64,000 nt of DNA from Costus lasius (lineage: Eukaryota > Streptophyta > Magnoliopsida > Zingiberales > Costaceae), in assembly GCA_027563935.2 (NCBI GenBank), contig CM050449.1, positions 57,615,949 through 57,679,948 on the forward strand. Direction: 5' to 3'. Positions 46,582-56,721 of the stretch are shown piece after piece. The translations under genes were made by a program, and so were the position numbers. Under the pieces are notes generated by a model. It was not told the origin of the DNA, did not search any database, and saw nothing but the letters and a program-made list of their open reading frames with translations. Numbering within the stretch: position 1 is the first letter of the stretch; each line of letters opens with the position of its first letter.

Positions 46582-48283
46582 TGAATGTGCCCCTTAGATT
46601 AAGGGGGGTCCCCTTCTTGAGGGAGCAAAAACCCTAAAGTGATGGCGCATAAAATTTTGACTTGCGGAAACTAGGGTTTATAGGATCGACTTGCATGTTA
46701 AAAGATCAACTTAATGAAAAGCTATTCAAGATGATGCAAAACGATCATACCATCGCCATGGAGTAGATGTCGCCTTGGAAGCTAAAGTCGCAAGTGCCAC
46801 TTCTCCAAAGTCTCGCACACAAGAGGATGAAGGCAAACTCTTTGTTGCTCCTTGTGCTAGCAAGGGTTCAAAGAATCCTTGATCGAATGAGAAAGGGATG
46901 GAGATCTTTTCTCTTGGCCGAATCCTCCTCAACCTTCAAGCGTCGCCACACACCACGAGAGTCGAGAGGAAAAATCAGTTCAATTGGCAAGAATAGAGAT
47001 TACTCTAATCGGACGAGAGCCCCCCACCAAGTGGAGATCATGGTTACTAAAAATAGTAACCACTCACCGCCCCATATGTTCACGCCAAGTGAACTTGTCG
47101 CCAAGCCTTGAACCATGCGCTCATTCCATGAGCGGTTCATTTCGGTTTGGTCCAAGACCAATAAATCCAAGTATTATGGTCTAGATCTTAAATAAACCCT
47201 AAGGTTCCCGATCTAACCGTCGATCTCCTTGATGCTCCTGATCTGACCGATCTGGCATCTATTCTCTCGATCGAAGCTTACCGATCTCAAGCTCTAATCA
47301 ATCAAACATGATCAGACCAGATCTCACTCACAATCAGAGATTAAATCCCTTTAAACTGAACCTGAACAATTCAGTCCACACGATCTGACTTAAGTAAGCC
47401 ATATCATCAAATTGTGCGACCCTGAGGGTTTCCTTTAAATGTCGGTAACGATAATTCTCATTATCACGATCAGTGAGGGGTATCTAGCAACACATCACTG
47501 TCTCCCGATATAGAGGAAAGAGTCTTCCAAGACTACACCCAAACCACAGCACAAGTGTGAATCATTTCACAAGGCATGCATATTTCCTTTGCCACTGGAT
47601 GTTCTTATTGGACAAGCCTGTCAAGCTCGTAACTCCAATATGATGAGCATGATTAGATCAGATGAACACTGTCACCTGGGTATGGCCATACACTCTCTCA
47701 ATCATCTCATCCAGGGGGCCCCTTTAGAACATCACACTCCTTAAACAAGGAGACGGCAATCCTATGTCTATCACTAGTGCCCTAACCTGACTCAAGCTCA
47801 TCATCCAAGATAGTCTATAATCATTATGTTTCAAATGATATTGAACTACCTCAAAACAATGACAATCATCATTTAGAAACACAAGTGATCTCAAGTCAGA
47901 GGAAATGTGCCACTTGTTGCAATCAAGGAATATTCATATTGCGACAAACAATTGAACATCCTAGTAGGGTCTGTCCAGTACATCCAATGTACCCATGAGT
48001 CTACATCTTATTCCATGCTCGAAGCATCCTATAAGATTAGACTACATATTAGTCTTATCCATATCAAGGTTGTCTCATGTTCACCAAGATACATCGACTA
48101 AGGACATAATAGCATATCAGCCTAGCTGAACAGCTTTTGAGACATTATTCAGAAGAACATATATAGCAGCAGACAATGTAGCTAACTGAATAACAACCAT
48201 GCCTTTAAACATAACAGTTTATTACATGATACTGATACATTCCCATAGGCCTCAAACATTAGCCTTAAGGGCATACCCCAACA
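46582..48283 (-). mobile_element. Solo family A LTR
   Basis: 1702 bp, minus strand TGTTGGGG at 48283 to GGCACATTCA at 46582, flanked by AGACA at 46577-46581 and 48284-48288. There is no primer site, PPT or coding sequence next to it, so it is a solo LTR left by recombination. It contains a perfect hairpin, TGGTTACTA-AAAA-TAGTAACCA (47041-47062), and a start exon ATG GCG ATG with GTATGA donor (minus, 46745-46759). Confidence 0.92.
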
Positions 48284-48288
48284 AGACA

Positions 48289-48915
48289 AACTTCACCCTT
48301 TTTTCCTCTTTGTTTACTTTCCCTTTTGGCTGTTGCCATCCACGCTGGATTTTGATTTCCAAATTTCTAGGTGTGTTAGCACATATCAATCATTTCCGTG
48401 TATGCCTTTGGTCAAAATTAATTTTAACCATCAAGATATTTAATTCGATATTTGGCAGCACTTTGCTCCTGAAATTTCAGCCCTCTAAATTCTAATTACT
48501 TTTTTTTAATGTGAATAATTAGTTCAACAGTTGATTCTGGATGGTAGACTTGATTGCTGCATGCGAACCTGAATTCCAGTTTGGCTGTACTTATTGTTCT
48601 TCTCCAAAATTAATTTTTTTTTAATTTGATGATTTTTAGGTGAAAAAAATTAGTTCAACAGACTTATTGCATCATTTTCCATATTTTAAGTTTGGTGAAA
48701 GCCCAATATCCTGAATTCCTCTCAAGATTTTCACACCTCTTAATTGTCTCGCTTGATTTGATTTTGTTACTTGCAATTAGATTAAACCACACCTCATCAT
48801 TATTTGGTTGCCTGGCTAATAATTAATTGATTAGTCGGTACTTGACTCTTTAGTCCCTTGTGGGATCTATACATTTATTACACGATAGAACTGTGCACTT
48901 GCAGTATGCCTATCA
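48289..48915 (+). mobile_element. End of 5' LTR of Athila-like element D
   Basis: AT-rich sequence ending GTGCACTTGCAGTATGCCTATCA, seven bases before an Asp-tRNA-type primer site. The GTGCACTTGC run near the end is shared with LTRs C and F. The left boundary is uncertain. Confidence 0.5.
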
Positions 48916-48921
48916 AGTTTT

Positions 48922-48940
48922 TGGCGTTGTTGCTAGAGAC
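48922..48940 (+). other. Decayed Asp-tRNA primer binding site, element D
   Basis: TGGCGTTGTTGCTAGAGAC, a mutated form of the TGGCGCCGTTGC-type site used by Athila/Tat elements. The better preserved site of element C is at 54320-54338 (minus). Confidence 0.65.
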
Positions 48941-49218
48941 TAGGATAGCCAATATTAACTCAATTAGGAGATTGATAGACTAGGTTTAGTTTAGTTTCTT
49001 TTCTTTTATTCTGCTAAATTTTTACTTAGTTGTTTTACTAGTTATTTTCTTTTTGCTATTTCTACTAATCTCTAGGATCAAAGGACCTTGTTTATGCCCA
49101 ATACTCATAGAACAGGGAAACTTGCACCCGAAGACCCAGAAATTGAGCGAACCCTTCGTCTGATCTGAAGGAATAAAAATGATTAAAGCTTGAAGGATAA
49201 TTTACACACAATTAGACC

Positions 49219-50612
49219 ATGGATTCAGATCACTCACTCAAGGATTTTGCAGCACCCAACATTCATGGTTTGCATTCAAGTATTGCTCATCCGGCTATTG
49301 AAGCCAATAACTTTGAGATCAAACCAGCTCTCGTACATATGGTGCATCTGAACCAATTTAGTACCGCAGCTACTGATGACACAAATCTTCATTTATCCAT
49401 CTTTCTACAATGTTGCAACACTCTGAAAATAAATGGTGCTCAACCTGATGCTATTAAGCTTAGACTTTTTCCATTTTCTCTTAGGGACCGAGCCAGAGCA
49501 ATGTTGCAATCTTTACTTCAAGGTTCCATCACTACAAGGGATTAGCTGTCCCAGGCATTTCTATCCAAATACTTTCCTCCAAGTAAGACAGATCAGCTAA
49601 GAAACCAAATCACAAACTTTGCTTAGAGAGATGGAGAGTCCCTATATGACGCTTGGGACCATTTCAAAGAATTGCTGAGAAAGTGTCCACATCATGAGCT
49701 ATAGAAGTGGGTAATTGTGCATAAAGTTTATAGAGGTTTACTTTACTCAACTCGACTTTCTGTAGATACTACCGCCGATGGGGCACTGATGAGCAAAAAT
49801 GTCGATGAAGCTATGAAATTGATTGAGGACATGGCCCTCAATCATTACCAATGGTCAGGGGAAAGAAGTCAATCGGTAAGAAGCTCAGGTAAGTATAACC
49901 TAGATATGTTAAATTTGCTGATGGCTAAGGTAGATTCATTGTCAACTAAACTTGATTCTATGAATGTGTTTACTTCTAATTCTGTATCTTGTGAAGTCTA
50001 TGGAGTATCAGGTCATTCTGCAAATGATTGTCATATCTTGAACACCCCTTCAGACCAAGTCAAAGCTATTGGGAATTACACGACCAGAATGATCCCTTTT
50101 CGAGTACATATTATCCGGGGTGGAGGAACCACCCAAATTTCTCCTATAGAAATAACCAAGGGCAAATTCCTCCTGCTAGTTTTTCTAATCAAATTTCTTT
50201 ATCCAATTTCAAGCAACCCCCCGGAATGCAATTTCCAGTTATTCAATAGAGACAACAAGGTCAACCTTAGAAGTCGAATATAGAATTGATGCTAAAAAAA
50301 TTTATTGCCATGCAAATCAAACAAAATGACAATGTAAATGAATCTGTTAGACAGCTGAACTTAAAGGTGGATTCCATATCAACTCATTCAAAAATGTTAG
50401 AGACCCAGATTACCCAGCTCACTCAGCAAGCTAGCTCTTCTTCTATATCTATGGGGAAGCTTCTAGCTCAACCTGAAGCTAACCCTAGGGAACACTATAA
50501 CGCAATCACTACTCGGAGCAGAATTCAATTAGAAGATCATAAAATGCCCAAACCCAGAGAGAGAGTAGCGCGAGCTCTACCAGAAGAAGATCCACGTGCA
50601 GAGCCAGAGTAG
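49219..50612 (+). pseudogene. Athila-like gag, element D
   Basis: The frame from 49219 matches a Ty3 Retrotrans_gag domain (IKLRLFPFSLRDRARAM, then LSKYFPPSKTDQLRNQI and DGESLYDAWDHFKELLRKCPHH). It is cut by three in-frame TAG codons at 49543, 49624 and 49702. It reopens from 49705 through DMALNHYQW to a degenerate knuckle (C-E-V-Y-G...H...C). A frameshift near 50060-50100 moves the PGWRNHPNFSYRNNQGQ segment to another frame. The C-terminal part with LETQITQLTQQ and AITTRSR lies at 50286-50612. Clearly dead; all three TAGs could be C-to-T or G-to-A changes. Confidence 0.8.
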
Positions 50613-50704
50613 TAGAAATCAGGGGATCCAAAGAGCAAATCTACATTCCTCCTCCACCATACCAGCCACCTATCCCTTTTCCTTAGTGGCTAGCTAAGGC
50701 CAAG

Positions 50705-51225
50705 TTGGATAAGCAATTTCACAAGTTCCTGGAGGTACTGAAAAAACTCTACATCAGTATCCCTTTTATTGATGCTCTCTTGCAAATGTCTACATATGCA
50801 AAGTTCTTGAAGGACATTTTGTCTAGCAAAAGGAAGATCGAGGAGCAAGGGACGGTAGCTCTTACAGAAGAATGTAGCGCCATCATCTAGAGCAAGCTAC
50901 CTAGTAAATTGAAAGATCCAGGGAGTTTTCGATTCCATGCCAAATTAGGAATATGCCTTTTGATAAAGCACTATGTGATTTAGGGGCTAATGTTAGTCTG
51001 ATACCATTGTCTATCTGCAGGAAGCTGGACATGGGGGAAATAAAATCTACTTCCATCTCTCTTTAACTCGCTGATCGATTAGTACACCATCTAATCAGGA
51101 TTATTGAGGATGTGCCCATAAAAGTTGGAGACTTCTTCATTCCAGTAGACTTTGTAGTTCTAGAGATGGAAGAGGATTCACAGTTACCCCTTATCTTTGA
51201 AAGACCTTTCCTTGCAACTGCTGGC
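50705..51225 (+). pseudogene. Athila-like protease region, first part, element D
   Basis: 50705-50890 reads KFLEVLKKLYISIPFIDALLQM...YAKFLKDILSSKRK, the conserved segment ahead of protease in Athila-type polyproteins. A DLGA protease active-site motif is at 50977-50988. Several stops follow. The sequence ends in ERPFLATAG at 51225, where LTR F interrupts; it resumes at 56722. Confidence 0.75.
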
Positions 51226-51974
51226 TGATGACATGCATTTATATTGTAATTTTAGTATGTTTTTACTGTCAATTATCTCTCTTTTCTATCATGTTTTTAC
51301 TCATTTTTGCTTAAATTCTTGTTATTATTCAGAATCTTCACCCCTCTTTGGTTTTGTCATATTTTAGAGAAAATGACCAAATTTTGATGGATTTTGAAAG
51401 ATCTGAGTACACAAATGGATTCCAGACGTCGAAACGAAGTCACACACCAAATTTCATGTGAATCGGAGCTAGTTTGAAAAATACACCCTGCCCGTGATTA
51501 TGTTGACGGCCGTATTGTCTTCCATGTTTTATTTCTAGGAGACACGGAAAGAAATACAGCCAGGCCGTAATTATAATCACGGCCATATTTCTATCCGCTA
51601 GTTTCAAGTTTGACTCTGTTTCTTGCTGATTTGGCTCATTTTCGAACCAAATTTTGTGGAAAACCTAATTAGGAGATGGGGAACTATATAAGCTACCAAA
51701 AGAGTGATTATTACGGGCTTTTGGCAAGGATTTAACATGAATTTGACAAAGGGGAAAAATCAAGGATGACTGACGACAGAAAGCATTTCTTCACTGGAAA
51801 AACTCTGTTTTTCTAGCCGATTGGCTTCGACCTTCACGAGGGAGCCTCACACTTTATCCTTGTTGTTATTTCTATTATTATTTTTCTAATTTTGTAATCA
51901 AAACATGAATTTTTACAACGTGAACATGAACATCATGCTAGCATAACTTTTTCTTCAGGACTAGGGCGTAGCCC

Positions 51975-52998
51975 TGTTGTAGTCCGCAAGTGCACGGATA
52001 CTCGATGTAATAATTGAGATATCGAACCATAGAGACCTATGTGTTAAGTACCAAATAATTGTTTTATTATTAGCTAAGCAAATTGAATATGATGAAAGCA
52101 CAAACAGAAAGTAAACTAAATATTTGAGAGAGAAACTGGGACTAGGGGTTCATCCACCTTAATTTTAATGACTAGATGGAAATAAAATATTGTCAATCAA
52201 AATTCATTACGATAAAAATATAATTTACTTCATAAAGAAATTATCTTGCTCTCGTGCAGATAATTATACAAAGAACCAATCCTCACTCTTGTACAAGATC
52301 TATTCAATGCTGAAGATAAATAAATTATTGACAAAAAACTCAAGGATCACTCTCGTGCATCCGAATTCTAAGTCAAACATCTCAAGAGAAACTATGTATT
52401 CTCATACCAAAATTTCTCAGGTTCTACAAGGTTCTCGGACGATCAGATATTTAATTTCTTATAATGTCAAATTAAGTCTAACATAATAACTCAATCCAAA
52501 GATCAGAAAATCAGCATGGCAATAAAACTACTAAAAATCAGAATTAAGAACAATACCTAATCTCTTACGATAAGTTCTAAACTCAATGATTCTAGGGTTC
52601 CAAATTTTGCAATGAACTTCTCAGTCTATATCACAAAATTCTAAAACATGCTGAAAATATGAGATTAAGGAGAATTATAAGCAATCATCACATAAAGAGA
52701 ATTATCATAACAAAATCATCCTGACGAAATTAACATTGTCTTGTCATTAAGAAGTTAAGGGGATAACACCCCCATGTCCCATAAGAAAATTAAGCTAGCA
52801 TGATGGAAAGATTACAGTAAACCATAATTTCAAAGGATCAGAAGTCAAAAAGGAGAGAAGAGATACAAAACAGGGTGCTGTACTGAAATTACAGCACCGT
52901 AACATGCACTCAACGCGATGAATAGTGGTGATGCCCACTATTTCGTTGATTTCTTCTAGGATATCGTCTCCTCCTCTAGGCGAAGCTTCCTTGTGAAA
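51975..52998 (-). repeat. Truncated 3' LTR of element C
   Basis: Matches 54345-55403 with substitutions and a ~45-bp gap near 52955. Similarity ends at GGCGAAGCTTCCTTGTGAAAAT. The plus strand starts TGTTGTAGTCCGC at 51975. Confidence 0.8.
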
Positions 52999-54124
52999 AT
53001 ACGATCCAAAATTTCATATAAAATACGATCGACGTGGCTTTCTCGAATATGCAGAAACCAAAATCAGAATTTCCAAATCCACTCCAAGGATATTCAATGA
53101 TCTTCCTATATTTATTAGTAAGCAAAATCATTAGTCCTTTCTTCAAATTTATATCTTCAATTGCAATAAGAGTAGGACTTCCATCAAAAGATTCAAGTAT
53201 TGGATCTTCAAAATAATCTTTTTGTCTCACATTAGACTCCTCAATAATGCATAGTTTTTCAAATAAATCAGAAGATATGGGCAAAACATCAGAGTGAGAT
53301 TCAACAGTGTTTATAATTTTCAAATCATTTTCAATTTCTTCATGTCTTTCCACAAATAATTCATCATCAGAAGAATCAAAAGAATCAATCTCAGAATTAC
53401 AAGAATCAGATTTAACCATAAATAATATATCATCAAAAGAATCAATTTCATCATTATCACTAGAATCAAGAGGGGATTTTTCAAAATCAATTTCCTCAAA
53501 CTTTTCCATAAAATTATCAAATGAATCAAATTTACAATCATCAAAATCAGAGTCAGATTCATTAATGTTCACATAAGGCTCAATCTCAAAATTATCAAAA
53601 TCAGAGGGGGAATTTTCTAAATCAATTTTCTCAATTTTCAAATCAAACTCAAATAAACAAGCTTGTTGTGCTAACTGGGTTTCTAAAATTTTCTTACGAG
53701 CTGTTAAAGATCCTACTTGAGAAGCAAGCTGACTAACTATCCCCTTAAGATCTTCAATTTCCTTACTTCGATTTATCATGATTTGAATTTAATTTGTCAT
53801 GAATTTTTCAAGCATGGGTTTTAACCTAGATTTCTCAGTATCCTCAAAGTATGGTTCAGAAACATGATTTGGAGGAGTTAAAATTTGGCAATCAGAAGTA
53901 TAATGATCAAAACATCCACAAATATCACATCTAACAGAAGAATAAGATGTCCTAGAAGGATGCATATAAGAGTGTAATTTCAATTTATCTGCAAGAGTGC
54001 ACAATGAATCATCTTTATACTTACCTTGTGGCATGTATACCTCACCTCTTTCAGTTGCCCACGAGTTGTGATTAAAAGTCATATCTTCAAATCTATAAAG
54101 AATAGAAAGATTATCCAATACCAA
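52976..54124 (-). pseudogene. gag C-terminal remnant with long acidic region, element C
   Basis: One minus-strand frame, split only by a TAA at 53789-53791. The first part (54124-53792) has a FEDMTFNHNSWATERGE segment like the middle of Athila gag, and a CCHC-like knuckle (CDICGCFDHYTSDC). The second part (53788-52976) has a short coiled-coil-like stretch (QLASQVGSLTARKKILETQL), then about 150 residues rich in Asp, Glu, Ser and Phe with repeated SFD units (FDSFDN, DSFDD, DSFDSSDDE). The last residues are encoded by the truncated LTR. The gag N-terminus is absent. No function is claimed for the acidic part. Confidence 0.65.
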
Positions 54125-54319
54125 TCAATCAAATTTTTTTAAAAAAAAATATATATAAAAAACACAAAACATAAGCAAATAAAAAATTTCAGAAGTCACA
54201 GTTCTGTCACAACTTGTGAATATCCAAAACCTGCAAAAACAGAAAACAAAGTTAAATCTAAAACAAATAAAACTTAGTCTAGTAATACTAACAACTATTT
54301 TGACATTAACAAAACTAAG

Positions 54320-54338
54320 GTCCCCAGCAACGGCGCCA
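54320..54338 (-). other. Asp-tRNA primer binding site, element C
   Basis: The minus strand reads TGGCGCCGTTGCTGGGGAC, six bases from the LTR end at 54345. This is the Athila/Tat type and well preserved. Confidence 0.88.
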
Positions 54339-54344
54339 AAAACT

Positions 54345-56105
54345 TGTTGTAGTACGCAAGTGCACAAATACTAAAAGTAATAATTAAGATATCGAACCAC
54401 AGAGACCTACGTGTTAAGTACCAAATAGTTGTTTTCTCACTAGCTAAGCAAATTGAATATGATCAAAGAACAAACAGAAAGTAAACTAAATATCTGAGAG
54501 AGAAACTGGGACTAGGGGTTCATCCACCTTAATTTTAATGACTAGAAGGAAATAAAGTATTGTTAGTCAAATTTCATTATGATAAAGATATAATTTACTT
54601 CATAAAGGAATTATCTCTCTCTCACGCAGATAATTATACAAAGAACCAATCCTCACTCTCGTGCAGGATCTATTCAATGCTGAAGATAAGTAAATTATTG
54701 ACAAAGAACTCAAGGATCACTCTCGTGCATCCGAATTCTAAGTCAAACATCTCAAGAGAAACTATGTATTCTCATACCATAATTTCTCAGGTTCTACTTA
54801 AGGTTCTCCGACGATCAGATATTTAATCTCTTACAATATCAAATCAAGTCTAACATAATAACTCAATCCAAAGATCAGGAAATCAACATGGCAATAAAAC
54901 TACTAAAAATCAAAATTAAGAACAATACTTAATCTCTGACGATAAGTTCTAAACTCAATTATTCCAGGGTTCCAAATTTTGCAATCAACTTCTCTGTCTA
55001 TTTCACAAAATTCTAAAACATGCTAAAAATATGAGATTAAGGAGAATTATAAGCAATCATCACATAAGTAGAATTATCATAACAAAATCATCCTGGCGAA
55101 ATTAATAATGTCTAGTCATTAAGAAGTAAAGGGGATAAGACCCCCAAGTCCCATAAGAAAATTAAGCTAGCATGATGGAAAGATTATAGTAAACCATAAT
55201 TTCAGAGGATCAGAAGTTGAAAAGGAGAGAGGAGTTACAAAACAGGGTGCTGTAATGAAATTATAGCACGATAACATGCACTGGACGTGATGAATAGTGG
55301 CGGCGCCCACTATTTCATTGATTTCTCCTCCGATCGACCTCCTTTCACTCTGAAACTTTTGGGATATCGTCTCGTCCTCCAGGCAAAGCTTCCTGGTGAA
55401 AATCGCAGCCTGAGGTGGCCTCTATGCCTCTCGGCATGAGGCCGAACCCTAAGGACACCTTTGTTGATTTCTCTCTACATAGTGGATAAAAATTAGGGCT
55501 TTCACTCCCCCCATCTTCCCCTCGTTGAGACGAGTTTATAGCTTCTTTTGGATCTCAATTTGGTGGTCTATAACTTGAGAAATCATCTTCGCAAAAAATC
55601 AGTGGAAGAATTAGGCAACTGGGTGAAAATTACGGCACCGTAAGGCATATTACGGTAGTGTCGTAATTGCCTCTGAAATCTCTGAAGTCTCAGTAAGAAA
55701 TTGGTCTGAAATTACGTTACCATGAATAATTTTATGACACTGCCGTAATTTTGCCAAAAAGATCCAAAATTAAGCTGCTGTGAAAATCGTTATAGTAGTG
55801 CCATAATTGCTTATTACAGCCGTAAAAATCATTACGGCATTGCCGTAATTTCTCCAGAAAATTTGGTTTGACTTAAAATTTGATGTATTGTCTCCTCTTG
55901 ATGATAAGAATCTGCCCATGTGTTTGATTTGCTTGAAAATCCATCAAAACGATGCTTTTTTTCCTGAAATTGATCAAAAACCAAGAAAGGTGTAGATTCT
56001 GAAATATTTGATAAAAAAAGGCATAAAATAAGCAAAGGAGCATGAATACGACTCAAGAGGATGATAGAATAAGCAAGAAATATGCTATGAAATTTAGAGT
56101 CATCA
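54345..56105 (-). repeat. 5' LTR of element C
   Basis: 1761 bp. The minus strand starts TGATGACTCTAAATTTC at 56105 and ends CGTACTACAACA at 54345. It contains a cluster of ATTACGG / CCGTAATT inverted motifs at about 55620-55860. Confidence 0.85.
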
Positions 56106-56721
56106 AGCCCTCTTTCTATTATGACTTAGTAATTGATTTTCATCTTTTGAAGTAATTTACTTGTGTTAGATTCAATTATTATTTTTTTTATTTACATGTT
56201 GATTACTGGCCATAATTTTCATGTTAGAGATGTCGCAAGAAGTACTGAGAGGTGAATTGCGACGTCGAATCTACAATTTTTGGACAAGTTGATTCAATCA
56301 CGAGAGTAGTTTGAATCAGCTTGAGGGATTTTATAGATTTGTTAAAAACTCATTGGGTCTATCTCAAGTTAATAACCACGAGAGTAGGGGATTAATTCGG
56401 ATAGACACCAGATTGTACTACTGAGAGAGGGTAATCTATACATGCGGATAAATCTCCTTCAAGATAGTAAATCCTTCTTAAGATATTCTTAATTAGAAAA
56501 GTCATAAAACATAGTGAGATGAACCCGAAGTCCTGAATTTCTATAATTTGATTACAACCCAATTCTATTTGACTTTTTCTGCAACTTAGTTAAGATTAGA
56601 TTCAACCTTTTCCTGATTCATCTAGCTAGCGATTCTAAGATAAGTTGGTATTTGGCCATTGGTCTCTATAGGATCGATATTTTTATTACTTTGATGTATC
56701 AGTGCACTTGCGAACACATAA

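Larger units (their letters stand above)
51975..56105 (-). mobile_element. Deleted Ty3 (Athila/Tat-type) element C
   Basis: 4131 bp flanked by AGCCC at 51970-51974 and 56106-56110. Minus-strand order: 5' LTR (56105-54345), Asp-tRNA primer site (54338-54320), a gag remnant, then a truncated 3' LTR (about 52998-51975). Gag N-terminus, protease, RT, integrase, PPT and the first ~700 bp of the 3' LTR are missing. One deletion seems to run from gag into the 3' LTR. The LTRs differ at several percent of sites by eye, so it is older than the family A insertions. Confidence 0.85.
51226..56721 (+). mobile_element. Ty3 solo LTR F, split by element C
   Basis: Starts TGATGACATGCATTTATATTG at 51226 and ends near 56721 after GTGCACTTGCGAACACA. 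It is about 1.36 kb without C. Removing it restores the D protease reading; flanks CTGGC (51221-51225) and TTGGC (56722-56726) are a TSD with one change. It is related to LTR E (same start, same paired CACGAGAGTAG boxes at 56299 and 56377). No internal region remains, so it is a solo LTR; its exact right end is blurred by mutation. Confidence 0.7.

Noticed and set aside
46375..46597. Hydrophobic short frames in the T-rich stretch
   Set aside because: Explained by pyrimidine-rich composition (Phe/Leu/Ser codons); no start context or similarity.
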